Counted from the first letter of the stretch, positions 9,832 through 20,325 are shown. The stretch is DNA of 64,000 nt from JAOXRU01 sp965247735 (GCA_965247735.1 CBDFHN010000002.1:1240001-1304000); one strand, 5' to 3'. The notes: generated by a model from the sequence alone, not told the origin. Program-made: numbers and translations.

Positions 9832-12800
9832 CTATTCTATTGTTGTTTTATTTTTGAGCTGATAATCTTTAGGGGTATTGTTATACATTTTTTTAAACTC
9901 TCGATAAAAGTAAGATCTGTTGTTAAAACCAGATTTATAACATACCTCTGATACGGTACAATTACTTTTTCTTAATAATTCAGCTGCATAGGTTAGCCTA
10001 ATAGTTCTAATTAAATCTCCTGTAGAAAAACCAAAATTTTGTTTTACTTTTCTGTATAATTGCGAATTGCTAATTCCCAAATTCTCTTCAATAAATAGAC
10101 TTTGTAAATTGCTGTTTTCTATATTATTTCGGATTAGTTCAACTACATTTCGTAACAACTCTTTATCATCATTATGTACCTGAAGGTTTTTAATATTATC
10201 TAAAAAGGTATCTTTTGCCAGATGCTTGAACATAAATTCTCTTTCTTCTAAAAGCTTTTGAACTCTAACAAGTATATGATCTGGATGAAATGGTTTGGGT
10301 ATATATGCATTTGCCCCACTTTCTAATCCTTCTATTTGATGAGAAATAGAACTTTTTGCAGTAAGCATTATTAAAGGAATGTGAAAAGTCTTGTTATTGT
10401 TTTTAATTTTTTTACAAAATTCAATACCATCCATCTCTGGCATCATAATATCAGTAATAATAATATCAGGAATTTTACTTTCTATTTTTTTTAGCGCTTC
10501 TAATCCGTTATTCGCTATTATAATTTTATATTTTTCTTTTAACAATTCCGTTAAAAAAAATTGAATCTCTTTTTCATCTTCGACTATTAATATTTCTTTA
10601 CGTTTCTCTAAAAAAGCTTCAAGTGATGACATTTTATTTAGTGATTCCTCTGAAGTATTCTGAGCTTCTTCAAGTATGTTTTTAAGATGACTAGAAATCA
10701 ATGTTTGGCTTTCTTGAGTTTCAAATTCATGATCCTTAAAGGATTCTTCACTACAGGGTATTGATACCGTAAAATCAGTACGTTTATTCGGTTGACTTGA
10801 TACACTAATTTCACCTCTTAATGCTATAATAAGTTTTTTAATGTATGCTAAACCAATACCTGTTCTATATAGATTTGCTTCAGAATCATGTACAGTGTCT
10901 GTTAAAAAAAAACGATCAAATAAAGATTCAAGTTTTTCTTTAGAAATTCCCTTTCCAGTATTTGATGTTTTTATTGTTAATGTTTTTATTGCATCTTCTT
11001 TAATAGCAAACTCTAATTTAATACTTCCGTTTTTTTGGGTGTATTTAAATGCGTTTGATAATAAGTTAAATATAATTTTTTCAATTTTATCTTTATCATA
11101 CCAACCATTAAGTTCGGTAGGAATTGACAACTTAAACTCAATATTATTATCAAAAGCCAATTCATCAAACAATTCTGCTATTTGTTCTACTAAATTAACC
11201 AGATCAAATTGCTTTACACTTACTTCTAAATAATCATATTCTGCTTTTCTAAATTCAAGAAGTTGCTGTGTTAAAAAAAGAAGTCTAGATGAATTTCGTT
11301 GTATCATTCTAATAAACTTCTTACTTTTTTGATCCAGGTTTTCTGATTCAGCAAGTTTCTGAATAGGACCTACAATTAAAGTTAATGGTGTTTGAAACTC
11401 ATGAGCTATGTTTGTAAAAAACGTTAATCTATTTTGATGCGTTTCTTCTTCTTGTTTTTGAAAAATAATATTCTGTCGCAGCCTATGTTGCTTGTTATAA
11501 TAACTCCACACAAAAAGAAGAAATAATAAAACTAAGGCAACATAAATAAAAATTGCCAAATCTGATTGCCAAAACACAGGCATGATTTTGATATCAATAG
11601 CATGAACAGCATTGCTCCAAACACCATCACTATTGGACCATTTGAGCCATAATGAATAGTTGCCTTTAGGTACATTTGTGAACGAGATATTTCTTCGGTT
11701 ACCAATAATATTCCAGTCTTTATCAAAGTTATCTAGCCTATAAGCATATTTACATTTTTCGCTGTTTATAAAAGTTAATGCAGATAATTCAATATCAAAA
11801 AAATTCTGATTGTGCTTTAATGTAATAGATGGAAATGTTTTGGCATTTGGCGATATTACAAGCCCTTGGTAATAGGGTGCTTTTTTATTTTGACCACTAA
11901 TTTTATCAATAAGAATGTCTGGAACTACTTGAGATTCTTCGACTTTAGATGGTGAAAAATAGTTGAAACCTTTGATTCCTCCTGCAAAAACTAAATCTGA
12001 GTATGGACTTTGATATAAAGCTCCATCTGCAAATTCATTATTTTGTAGGCCTTCATTTTTTGTGTAATTTATAAATTTTGAGTCATTGCTTATATAATTA
12101 GACAGTCCGAAATTTGTACTTATCCAAAGGTTAGCATTTTTATCTGAAATAATTCCATGAATTGTATTATTTGGAAGCCCATCATTTACTGTAAATCTTT
12201 TAAATTTTGGGTTTATATCATTATTAACATCCTCTAATAAATTCAATCCTAAACTGGTACCTATCCAAAGTCTTTTACTGGCATCTGTATGAAGACATAA
12301 TATATCGTTACTAGATAGACTTTCTGTATCATTCTCCGAATTTTTAAAAGCTTTAAAAGACTCAGTTTTTTTATTAAAAACATTCAACCCACCTAACCTC
12401 GTACCAATCCATAACTCGTTTTTGCTTTTTGGAACAATAGAAAAAATAATATTACTACTCAACGCCTTTTCGTTTCCTGCTAAATATGCTTTAAAATGAC
12501 TTATTTTTAATTTGTCCTTGATTCTCTCTACTTTAAAACGAACCATTCCATATCCATTTGTCCCAAGCCAGATAAAGCCATCCTCATCTTGAAAAATAGA
12601 ATAAACAGATTTAAAATCTTCGTACAATTCGTTCCCTAAGATTTCGTTCCAATCAATAAGTTTTTCTTTTTTTATATCAAAAATGTGGAGTCCATTGCCA
12701 TCTGTACCAATAAATACTAATTCATCCTGCCCTTTATATAGTGAATAAACCGAATTGTTGATGGAGCTATTACTCTCATCAAAATATTGGTAAGGAAAAT

Positions 12801-14022
12801 CATTATCTAGTCCTTTATCAAATTTTAAAGGAAAACGAAATAATCCTTTTCCTTTTGTGCCAACAAAAAAATATTTTTTATCTACTTCTAAAAATGTTCT
12901 GACAATACTTTTGTCCAACTGAGGAACTTTCACTTTAGAAACTACATTAAATGATTTTTTAAGCGGATACATTTTTAAAAGCCCATCTCCATCTGTACCT
13001 GCCCAAATCACATCTTCCTTTCCTTTAATCAATGTTGTAAATTCTTGATTATTCCTGCCTTTCAACCAATTAGGAATTAACTTATCTCCTGAGTCATTTA
13101 AAACAAAACATCCCTTTTTTCCTGATATAATAAAACCCTCTGAAGTATGTCCAATGATTTTTTGGTGTTTTTCACCATTAAATACTTTATTAACCTCCTT
13201 ATTCAATAAGGAACGAATTATAACATTGCCTGAACTTGTAATAATGCAAACTTTTTGATTTTTATAAACTCCAAACGATTCAACCTTATCTGACAGCCTT
13301 TGTGCTTTTAAAACTGTTTTTTTATCTGGTATTTTTGATTTAAAATTTATGGAAAACAACTCTCCATTGATTAATAATATTAGGAGTTTTCCTGATGGAG
13401 TAAACACCATTTTTTTAACTGTATTTTTTGGTAAATTTTTTATTTCAATTTTTTCGAATTCATTTCCATTAAAAAAACCAATGCCCCATCCTTTTACTGC
13501 ACAAAAAACTTGTTTAGCATTGTTTACTGTTAGATTAAATTCATTTTCCGAAAGGGTAAATTTATTTGTATTAGGAAAATAATAACGTTGAAAAGTATTC
13601 GCCTTTTTATCATAGCTATTGATACCATTCATTGTTAGTATCCATAGAAAACCCTTATTATCTTCATCTATCTTAAGAACAACCTGATTATTCAAACTCT
13701 TTTCAATACCCAATTCTGGTCTGAATATTTTAAAGCTATTACCATCATATCTGTTTAATCCATCCCAAGTACCAATCCAAAGTAAGTTTTCAGAATCTTG
13801 AAAAATTGTATTTACTGAACTATTAGAAAGACCATTTGTATTGTCCAATTGCTGAGAAGAATATGTTAAATCTAATTGCTTTGATTGGTTTAACTTCTTT
13901 TGGCTAACAAAATTTATGGAATCAGAATTTAAATTTGTTAAACTGTCTTTCTTATTGCAAGAAAAAAGAGCCAGTATTACAATAAAAACACCTGTAAATA
14001 AATATAATTCTTTTCTTGTCAT
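9832..14022 (-). CDS. Hybrid two-component system regulator (HTCS)
   Basis: A one-protein sensor-regulator of about 1396 residues. I chose the ATG at 14022 because it gives a compact signal (MTRKELYLF...ALFSC); an in-frame ATG at 14082 adds 20 unlikely residues. Order: periplasmic reg_prop propeller repeats (many LWIGT-type motifs, residues about 40-690), Y_Y_Y domain, transmembrane helix near 825, HisKA with the phospho-His in IAHEFQTPLTLI near 874, HATPase (NLLSNAFKYT, TGKGIS), receiver with phospho-Asp in IIITDIMMPEMDG near 1190, and AraC HTH (CYKSGFNNRSYFYREFKK). It senses a glycan fragment and activates the adjacent PUL. Confidence 0.95.
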   Translation of the reverse strand: MTRKELYLFTGVFIVILALFSCNKKDSLTNLNSDSINFVSQKKLNQSKQLDLTYSSQQLDNTNGLSNSSVNTIFQDSENLLWIGTWDGLNRYDGNSFKIFRPELGIEKSLNNQVVLKIDEDNKGFLWILTMNGINSYDKKANTFQRYYFPNTNKFTLSENEFNLTVNNAKQVFCAVKGWGIGFFNGNEFEKIEIKNLPKNTVKKMVFTPSGKLLILLINGELFSINFKSKIPDKKTVLKAQRLSDKVESFGVYKNQKVCIITSSGNVIIRSLLNKEVNKVFNGEKHQKIIGHTSEGFIISGKKGCFVLNDSGDKLIPNWLKGRNNQEFTTLIKGKEDVIWAGTDGDGLLKMYPLKKSFNVVSKVKVPQLDKSIVRTFLEVDKKYFFVGTKGKGLFRFPLKFDKGLDNDFPYQYFDESNSSINNSVYSLYKGQDELVFIGTDGNGLHIFDIKKEKLIDWNEILGNELYEDFKSVYSIFQDEDGFIWLGTNGYGMVRFKVERIKDKLKISHFKAYLAGNEKALSSNIIFSIVPKSKNELWIGTRLGGLNVFNKKTESFKAFKNSENDTESLSSNDILCLHTDASKRLWIGTSLGLNLLEDVNNDINPKFKRFTVNDGLPNNTIHGIISDKNANLWISTNFGLSNYISNDSKFINYTKNEGLQNNEFADGALYQSPYSDLVFAGGIKGFNYFSPSKVEESQVVPDILIDKISGQNKKAPYYQGLVISPNAKTFPSITLKHNQNFFDIELSALTFINSEKCKYAYRLDNFDKDWNIIGNRRNISFTNVPKGNYSLWLKWSNSDGVWSNAVHAIDIKIMPVFWQSDLAIFIYVALVLLFLLFVWSYYNKQHRLRQNIIFQKQEEETHQNRLTFFTNIAHEFQTPLTLIVGPIQKLAESENLDQKSKKFIRMIQRNSSRLLFLTQQLLEFRKAEYDYLEVSVKQFDLVNLVEQIAELFDELAFDNNIEFKLSIPTELNGWYDKDKIEKIIFNLLSNAFKYTQKNGSIKLEFAIKEDAIKTLTIKTSNTGKGISKEKLESLFDRFFLTDTVHDSEANLYRTGIGLAYIKKLIIALRGEISVSSQPNKRTDFTVSIPCSEESFKDHEFETQESQTLISSHLKNILEEAQNTSEESLNKMSSLEAFLEKRKEILIVEDEKEIQFFLTELLKEKYKIIIANNGLEALKKIESKIPDIIITDIMMPEMDGIEFCKKIKNNNKTFHIPLIMLTAKSSISHQIEGLESGANAYIPKPFHPDHILVRVQKLLEEREFMFKHLAKDTFLDNIKNLQVHNDDKELLRNVVELIRNNIENSNLQSLFIEENLGISNSQLYRKVKQNFGFSTGDLIRTIRLTYAAELLRKSNCTVSEVCYKSGFNNRSYFYREFKKMYNNTPKDYQLKNKTTIE

Positions 14023-14397
14023 CTGTATATTAGAATTTATATTTCTTTTAAAATCACTAATATAGCTAAGTTTCAAATACAATAATATCTGAAATCTACA
14101 AATTTGTTGCTTATTTTTAATCCAAGATTAACCAAGTTGATCAATTAAAAACTAAAACCCTAAATAGTATTTCAAATAGTACATTTAATCAACAAGAGTA
14201 AAATGCTTTCATAAAAAACATTTCATCTATAAAAGCTGACAAAAAAGGGTTTTTAAAAACGAAGAAACCAACTTAAAATATTCTATATTTTTTGAACAAC
14301 TAACAATGCAATGGGAGAAGATGAACAATAGAACCCTTTTTCCGATAACTACTTGGGCAATGGTTTACAAGTATGTAAAGAAAATACAAAACGCAAA
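14023..14397. other. 375-bp spacer upstream of HTCS
   Basis: AT-rich gap between the HTCS start and the end of the DUF3137-like gene. I see no protein-like frame, no tRNA and no convincing terminator. It should contain the HTCS promoter on the minus strand, but no clear TAnnTTTG element was found. Confidence 0.4.
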
Positions 14398-15471
14398 TCA
14401 TTTCAATTTTAGTTCAGTAGTTATTTGCAAAGCAGTTTCAATATCATTTGCCAATTCTTCTATAATTTTTATAGTATCTAATTTTCCAGAAGGAAAAGAA
14501 AACAAACCATTTTTGTTTTTTACAGCCAAATACATTTGCTGATTATGAAAAGATAAAAGTATTGGCTGGTTGAATTTTTCTTTTAAAGCAACAATTCGTT
14601 CCATTAACAATGACGACAATACATAACGTGCTTCAACTTGATCGGTACTATACACCAAAAAATGGTTGGTAAACCTAGGGTCTTCTAAATTTATTTTTTG
14701 CTCTTCTTTAAAATTAGAACTGAAAAAGCGATCTAATTTTGCCCCTTCAGTATTGGTTAAAATTACGGTATGTCCGTTTAACTTTTTATTAAAACTGAGC
14801 CAACAAAACATGCCTCTAAAAGTGTAATATATAGTATCCGCAGATTTATTTGTAAATACATTTTTTAACACAAATTGGTAGAGTATCCCAAACATATTTA
14901 AAAAAGGAATACGCATTAATCCTCCTAAAAATGTATTCGATATATTTTCTTCTACAATACCGATATCGGTAATATTAACCACCACATCATTATGGTTACT
15001 TCTTATTTGTCCGTAGCTATAAATTGGAGAATTTGTTTTTACCCAAGCAAAGAGCTTACTCTTTGTAATCTCACTAATTGGAGCCGACACTCCTTGCGAA
15101 AATTCTACTTTCGGAAATAATAGTTGTACCATTTTAGAAATGGTTTCTGTTTCTTTTATTTTGAATTTTTGAAATGCCTTTGTAAAGATATATGTGGTTG
15201 GATATAGCAATGCTATTAACCCTACAATAGGATATATATTGGCATACGGATTACTTGGAGTTGCTTGAAATTGTTTAAAAAATCTTAAAAAAGGGCTTTC
15301 TGAATTTGGAAAGTAGTTAACACCAATATTTAATAAGATTAGCACAACATATAAACCTGTAATGATCCACATTATTTTTTGAAAAAACATCATAAGTTTT
15401 CTCTTCTTGTATATTGTGTTTAATGAAGTTTTAACTTCTGAATATACTTTTTGTATTAACAAATTATCCAT
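14398..15471 (-). CDS. DUF3137-like membrane protein
   Basis: A 357-residue protein with two transmembrane segments (about residues 28-50 and 77-97) followed by a soluble domain. The stretch FRGMFCWLSFNKKLNGHTVIL near residue 220 and the overall layout match DUF3137 proteins, which are often found beside LemA. The role is unknown; the family is presumed envelope-associated. It is the third gene of a tight minus-strand operon, 8 bp after the DUF1266-like gene. Family assignment is from memory of conserved features. Confidence 0.8.
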   Translation of the reverse strand: MDNLLIQKVYSEVKTSLNTIYKKRKLMMFFQKIMWIITGLYVVLILLNIGVNYFPNSESPFLRFFKQFQATPSNPYANIYPIVGLIALLYPTTYIFTKAFQKFKIKETETISKMVQLLFPKVEFSQGVSAPISEITKSKLFAWVKTNSPIYSYGQIRSNHNDVVVNITDIGIVEENISNTFLGGLMRIPFLNMFGILYQFVLKNVFTNKSADTIYYTFRGMFCWLSFNKKLNGHTVILTNTEGAKLDRFFSSNFKEEQKINLEDPRFTNHFLVYSTDQVEARYVLSSLLMERIVALKEKFNQPILLSFHNQQMYLAVKNKNGLFSFPSGKLDTIKIIEELANDIETALQITTELKLK

Positions 15472-15479
15472 AGCTGTAT

Positions 15480-16283
15480 TTACCAGTTAATAGTATTCCA
15501 AGGACTCATTGGGTTTTCTAGCACTTGTTTATAGAGATGGTACACTTCTTCTCTATAGGAATTCTCAGCATGTTGCTGATCTATGGCAAACCCAAGAATA
15601 AAACTCTTTCCGAATTCTTCCCAAGAAGAGAAATGTTCTAATACAAGTTCCCTAGCAAATTTTAGGACTTTAAGTGCTTCCTCTTCTGTAATTATGCTTG
15701 TAGTGTAAGCTTTTCTGGCTTGTCCTACCAACATTGCCGCATCATAACCAACAATGCCCAAATCCATCTCAGAATCAAAAGTAAAAAAGCCCTTTTGTTT
15801 GAGTGTGTTTAGTGCAGTATTGGTTTTTAAGATCTTTAGGTAACGGAAGGCTCTGTCATTATCTCCAAAATAATCTTTCATTAACGCATTCCATTTTTCT
15901 TCCGGCTGGGTTTTTATCATATTATAAATAAAATCAAAGTACCAACGTCTACCATCTTTCATAAAATACTCTGTTAAGTCCCAATACCCTTCTTTAGTAT
16001 CTATACGCCATCTTTCTAAATAGCGATTTGAAGATTTCTGGTCAAGAAATGTTAGCATATTTGTGTCTGCTCCCCACCATTCTGCTATGGGTGTGTATAG
16101 TGCAATAGCAAACTGTTGTTCTTTAGATAAAGTATTCTCTTCAGATGTTTTAAATTTTGCTGTTTTTAAATCGGCTTCATCATAGCCTTCTTTTGCTGTT
16201 TTAAAATAGCGATATCCATAAGAAATAACAGCTATCACGAGTATTAGGTAACTGTACCAAGGTAAGTTTTCGAACATTTGCAT
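15480..16283 (-). CDS. DUF1266-like protein with N-terminal membrane anchor
   Basis: A 267-residue protein: one hydrophobic N-terminal segment (YLILVIAVISYGY, residues 11-23), then a helical domain. The C-terminal half resembles DUF1266 (YbeU/YbeR type): GYDAAMLVGQARKAYTTSII, SWEEFGKSFILGFAI and a final W-rich MSPWNTINW. No function is established. It lies 3 bp after lemA and 8 bp before the DUF3137 gene, so the three products probably act together. Confidence 0.75.
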   Translation of the reverse strand: MQMFENLPWYSYLILVIAVISYGYRYFKTAKEGYDEADLKTAKFKTSEENTLSKEQQFAIALYTPIAEWWGADTNMLTFLDQKSSNRYLERWRIDTKEGYWDLTEYFMKDGRRWYFDFIYNMIKTQPEEKWNALMKDYFGDNDRAFRYLKILKTNTALNTLKQKGFFTFDSEMDLGIVGYDAAMLVGQARKAYTTSIITEEEALKVLKFARELVLEHFSSWEEFGKSFILGFAIDQQHAENSYREEVYHLYKQVLENPMSPWNTINW

Positions 16284-16286
16284 AAT

Positions 16287-16847
16287 TTATGAGTTTAATA
16301 ATTGGTTAATATGTACTTCTTTTTGTTCCGCTTTAGGAATTTCTAAAAGCGTATCTGTTTTGTCTTTTCTGATGCCTGATACGATACTTGCAGGAAACAT
16401 TTGTATGTTATTATTATAACTAGTTACTGCTGTATTATAAGCTCTACGTGCAGCTGAAATTTGATCTTCAATATCAGTTAATTCAAATTGAAGGTTTAAA
16501 AACTGTTTGTCTGCTTTTAAATCAGGGTAGTTTTCTACATTGACATTCAAACCACTCATCACTTTTGCAAACTCGTTGGAAGCTTCAATTTTTTCTTGTG
16601 AATTTTTAGCATTATCTGCTTTACTACGCAATGCTGTTACTTTCAAAAGCACTTCTTTTTCATGCGCCAAATACTTATTGACCATCGCTACCAAATTTGG
16701 AATTAAATCGAATCGTTTTTTAAGGTAAATTTCAATACTTCCAAAAGCTTGTGCTACTTGATTTTTTTTAGCAATTATTTGATTGTTTATCACAGTTGCT
16801 ATAATGATCACCACTACTAAAACGGCAATACTTATTATTACTTCCAT
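16287..16847 (-). CDS. lemA: LemA family protein
   Basis: A 186-residue LemA protein, the standard length. A single N-terminal transmembrane helix (VLVVVIIIATVINN) is followed by the coiled four-helix body with the signature KKRFDLIPNLVAMVNKYLAHEKE and, later, RRAYNTAVTSYNN...FPASIV. LemA proteins are membrane-anchored and have no settled biochemical role. It heads a lemA-DUF1266-DUF3137 operon. Confidence 0.95.
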   Translation of the reverse strand: MEVIISIAVLVVVIIIATVINNQIIAKKNQVAQAFGSIEIYLKKRFDLIPNLVAMVNKYLAHEKEVLLKVTALRSKADNAKNSQEKIEASNEFAKVMSGLNVNVENYPDLKADKQFLNLQFELTDIEDQISAARRAYNTAVTSYNNNIQMFPASIVSGIRKDKTDTLLEIPKAEQKEVHINQLLNS

Positions 16848-16862
16848 ATTTTATTGTTTAAA

Positions 16863-17594
16863 TTAGTTTCTAATCCAGCCTATAATACTTTTGTTTTTCT
16901 CTTTGTATACTACCAATAACCAGTCTTTTTGTTTTTTAATAATAGTGACTGTTTTATTATCTATGGTTCTTATTTGATTTCCTGTTTTAAATTTTCCAGT
17001 ACAGGGCTCCTTTTTCTTTTTATCATCTAAAATAGCTTGTGTTCTTAATATTCCAGATATTTTTTTCTGCTGAAATGTAGCATCTGTATCCTTTATTGTT
17101 GTTTCATAATGATAGGCTAAGGTACTTTCAGTAATGGCATTATTGTTATGAACAATAAGTTTACTTAGCACCGTATTAGCAGCACAACCAACAAAATGCA
17201 TTACTATATAAATAGTGGTTACTTTGTCTTGTTTTATGTCTATTAACTTTCCTGGACCACTCCATATTTCAACAAAATCATTGCCTTTTTTTACAAATAA
17301 TATGGTTTCTTGATAATGCTGAGTATCCTGATAAATAATGTCTTTTTTTCCATCATTATTGAAATCTACAAAATGTATATTCTTGCTATCAATAATAAAT
17401 GCATCAGTATCTCCTCTTGAAGAATAGAATTTTGGTCTTATCAGTTTTGAAAAACCAGTATTATCTATGGGAAATTGAAACTCTGGAGGTTTTTGCAATA
17501 ATTCCAAACTCGTTTTTAAAGCGCTGCTAATTTGAGCACAGCCTATTAAGGTGTTACACAAGCATACAATTGCTAAAAGAATTTTTATTTTCAT
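16863..17594 (-). CDS. Lipoprotein with VCBS-like segment and SH3-like C-terminus
   Basis: A 243-residue lipoprotein (signal MKIKILLAIVCLCNTLIGC). A segment HFVDFNNDGKKDIIYQD near residue 75 looks like an FG-GAP/VCBS calcium-binding turn. The last 45 residues (NKTVTIIKKQKDWLLVVY...IGWIRN) look like a bacterial SH3 domain. No enzyme motif is seen. It lies 15 bp upstream of lemA on the same strand and may share its transcript. Confidence 0.7.
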   Translation of the reverse strand: MKIKILLAIVCLCNTLIGCAQISSALKTSLELLQKPPEFQFPIDNTGFSKLIRPKFYSSRGDTDAFIIDSKNIHFVDFNNDGKKDIIYQDTQHYQETILFVKKGNDFVEIWSGPGKLIDIKQDKVTTIYIVMHFVGCAANTVLSKLIVHNNNAITESTLAYHYETTIKDTDATFQQKKISGILRTQAILDDKKKKEPCTGKFKTGNQIRTIDNKTVTIIKKQKDWLLVVYKEKNKSIIGWIRN

Positions 17595-17877
17595 CTATAA
17601 GCTAAATAACTAATTTCTTTGAAAGGTTTTATTCCCACCAGTGGGTTTAATACTCTGGTATTTATATCTAAATATAAAATAGCTTGTTCCTCTTTAATAC
17701 CTCATACTAAGTCCGAGTTTGTTTATTTTTGGTCTAATTTTAAGCATATTAATTATGTTATCCAATACCTAAAATATATTTGCAGCGTGGTAATCTATAT
17801 TCGTACGTTAATGCAAGCTATACGTTTATTGAGAAAGAAGATAGTTAATGAATCTTGGTACAATTATTAACTTTTAG

Positions 17878-18555
17878 TTATAGTATTTTATCCCATACCC
17901 AACATTTTTTATCGCCTATATAACCACTTATATAATCTAACAACTCATCCGTTAAATCAACTTTGTCGTCTAAGTTTAATGTTTGATAAATTTGTTCTAC
18001 AAAAAGTAAGATATTGTAGGTGTTTTGTTGTGACATGCCTAAATTCTTATATTTAGTCAAACAGGTATGTCCTTTTTTTGATAGCTCGTTAAAATTTTTA
18101 AAACCATCAAGTTTACTAATTATTTGATGTATCTCGTTGACTAAATCTACCGCTATTGTGCTTAAATTTTCTTTTTTTAAGATTGGTACTATTTCACCTT
18201 TAATAATAGGAACTATTATGGTTGTAAACGAATTGGTAATGCCATTTTTTGCTAGTATTAAATTTGCTAATTCATCAAGTGAATTTAGTTTTTGTAAATG
18301 GTAAGAAGGTAAGTGTGCTATATAGATAAAACAATAATAATTTCCTGTGATGCTTAAGTTTTTGTTTAGTTCTGTAGCTCTTCCATTAATAGGTACTTCT
18401 GAAGGTTGATGGATTTGTAGAGATTTGTTTAGAACACTATTTTCTTTATCAAAAAGCATCCATTCCCACAGTTCTTGACTTGTAAACCTACCTTCTATTT
18501 CTCTAAAGTGAATAGCAGATAATTGTTGAAATAAAAATGATAAATTGTAGTTCAT
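17878..18555 (-). CDS. Hypothetical cytoplasmic protein
   Basis: I favour the internal ATG at 18555 (MNYNLSFLFQQLSA, 225 residues). The frame extends to an ATG at 18627, but the added 24 residues look like spacer. No signal, no membrane segment and no family I recognise. The protein is mostly helical with a final CWVWDKIL. It lies downstream of two other unknown genes on the same strand and is probably co-transcribed with them. Confidence 0.6.
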   Translation of the reverse strand: MNYNLSFLFQQLSAIHFREIEGRFTSQELWEWMLFDKENSVLNKSLQIHQPSEVPINGRATELNKNLSITGNYYCFIYIAHLPSYHLQKLNSLDELANLILAKNGITNSFTTIIVPIIKGEIVPILKKENLSTIAVDLVNEIHQIISKLDGFKNFNELSKKGHTCLTKYKNLGMSQQNTYNILLFVEQIYQTLNLDDKVDLTDELLDYISGYIGDKKCWVWDKIL

Positions 18556-18644
18556 TAGTTTATAAATTTCAAGTACTATACTTCCGTTTTGTATTATTTT
18601 TTTAATCCAAAATAATACTGTTAGCAATATGATACTCTTTCATG

Positions 18645-19124
18645 TTAATTTGACCAATCATTTTCCTGAATTACTTTTATTTTGGTGATATTGTTAAGGT
18701 CCATCTTAATAATTGCTCCTGTGTCACCATAACAAATCAGGTGTTTATCTATTACTTCTGCTTTATTAATGGGGTTTGAAAAAGTGAAAAAGATAGCCCA
18801 GTTTAATTCTCCAGCTAATGTTGTTGAAGCAATGTAACCTTCGTTTCCCATAGCACCATCGCCAAATACAAACTTTTGATTTTTATATTCAAAAGCTCCG
18901 TGAAAAATGTCACACTCGGTCCAGATATCTTCATCATATTTTTGAATTCCTTCTAAAGTTGTATCACATAATGGAAACCAATAACGTTTACTTTTATTAG
19001 TTTCGGTATGGATTACTGTATAAGTATTAGCAATCGTCATTGTTCCATTACCATAAGTAATACAATCAAAACCGGGTAAATAGCCTTGTTTCCATTTTTC
19101 TTGTATTTTTTTATGTGTTGTCAT
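18645..19124 (-). CDS. Hypothetical beta-rich protein
   Basis: A 159-residue protein without signal or membrane segment. It is rich in aromatic residues and Gly (TYGNGTMTIANTYTV, FGDGAMGNEGYIAST, GDTGAIIKMDL), suggesting a small all-beta or propeller-like fold. Not recognised. Its start overlaps the end of the upstream 404-residue gene by 14 bp, so they are coupled and may act as a pair. Confidence 0.7.
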   Translation of the reverse strand: MTTHKKIQEKWKQGYLPGFDCITYGNGTMTIANTYTVIHTETNKSKRYWFPLCDTTLEGIQKYDEDIWTECDIFHGAFEYKNQKFVFGDGAMGNEGYIASTTLAGELNWAIFFTFSNPINKAEVIDKHLICYGDTGAIIKMDLNNITKIKVIQENDWSN

Positions 19125-20325
19125 CTTCTAAAAATTCTAAATTATTAAAGTTTATTTTTTTTACCTCTTGAATAAAATGCTTGGGTAAGTGCTCTAAAAA
19201 CTGTTTTACTTCATTTATTTTATCTTCTACAAAATCGGTATTATTCAGTGTTTTAGTGGCTATCTTTTCTGCTTCCATTAGTGGTGTCTCCTCATTAAAA
19301 GAGCTGTATAATTGATATTTAAAATGGGTTACTTCTTTAGCCATTTCCAAACTAACTAAGGCATTTAAAACGTGTGGTTTTACTGTTTTGTACGACCATT
19401 GATACGCATTAAAATCTAATTCTAATCGCCACTGTCTATTACGATACCCCAGACTGTTATATTCAAATTTGCATATAATTGGTAAATCATAGGTAAACTC
19501 TCTATCTCTTAATAGTTGCTTATATTGAGGGGTTATTTCTTGCTTAAGAGCCGAAAACTGATTGCGCAACAAAGAATTGATTCTTTTATAAAACAAAGTA
19601 CTTTCTACTACTTCTATGTCTTCCTCTTTTAAAATTAGTTTGCTCCAATCTTTATAATACCAATCTTTTACTGTTGGTAGTTGATGTTCATTACAATGAA
19701 AGGTTTCTTGCACCGAAAATATAGCTCCTTTTTCTACTGCTTCTGCTGTCCATAACGCTAACAATTCGTGTTTGCTATTAACTTCTTTAAATTCTTTTTT
19801 TATATTTTTAAAACAATAAATATTACCAAACATTCCATTACCATATGGACTATAATTGGAGTATTTACAGCTTAAACAAGTTTTTAAAAAGATGTTTTTT
19901 GGTAATTGATCTTGTATGCCAATTAAGGCATCTTCCATCCATTCTAACTTTTTTTCAACCTTAAAATCTCCAAAAGAAGTACTTAGCGCTAAGCTATTAA
20001 TTTCACTATCTAAACCAACTATTGTTGTTGTTTCTCCCACTTCTATATGTACAACTAGATCCTCTGTAAAGGTTTGATTTATTAGGGAATTGAATAATTG
20101 TATAGGAAAAGTAATCGTTATTTTAAAGTTGGTTAAGTCGCCAGAACCATCTTCATATTTTTCATATTCAAATTTGGTATCATCCATTTCACCTGTTAGC
20201 ATTTCAAAATCGTGTCCCTCAAAAGCAACACCCCTTAAACTAAGATACATTGTGCTTCCATCTGATTTTATATGAGTGTTTATAACGCCTCTTTTATCTT
20301 GATATGTGGCTAAATAGTTTCGCAT
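19111..20325 (-). CDS. Hypothetical protein, 404 aa, with Cys pairs
   Basis: A soluble protein of 404 residues, family not recognised. The middle contains CLSCKYSNYSPYGNGMFGNIYCFKNIKK (split here: CLSC near residue 150, then a lone Cys) and FHCNEHQLP near residue 210, a possible metal-binding cluster. The C-terminal half has LELDFNAYQWSYKTVKPHV. It heads a three-gene unit with 18645-19124 and 17878-18555. No signal peptide, so it is probably cytoplasmic. Confidence 0.7.
   Translation of the reverse strand: MRNYLATYQDKRGVINTHIKSDGSTMYLSLRGVAFEGHDFEMLTGEMDDTKFEYEKYEDGSGDLTNFKITITFPIQLFNSLINQTFTEDLVVHIEVGETTTIVGLDSEINSLALSTSFGDFKVEKKLEWMEDALIGIQDQLPKNIFLKTCLSCKYSNYSPYGNGMFGNIYCFKNIKKEFKEVNSKHELLALWTAEAVEKGAIFSVQETFHCNEHQLPTVKDWYYKDWSKLILKEEDIEVVESTLFYKRINSLLRNQFSALKQEITPQYKQLLRDREFTYDLPIICKFEYNSLGYRNRQWRLELDFNAYQWSYKTVKPHVLNALVSLEMAKEVTHFKYQLYSSFNEETPLMEAEKIATKTLNNTDFVEDKINEVKQFLEHLPKHFIQEVKKINFNNLEFLEDDNT

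Noticed and set aside
10841..11233. 130-codon plus-strand frame inside the HTCS kinase region
   Set aside because: Lies entirely opposite a strongly conserved kinase domain and has no protein-like composition of its own; a shadow frame.
17634..17645. CCCACCAGTGGG palindrome before the lipoprotein gene
   Set aside because: Only 5-bp arms with a 2-base loop; no second copy and no T tract, so neither operator nor terminator is supported.
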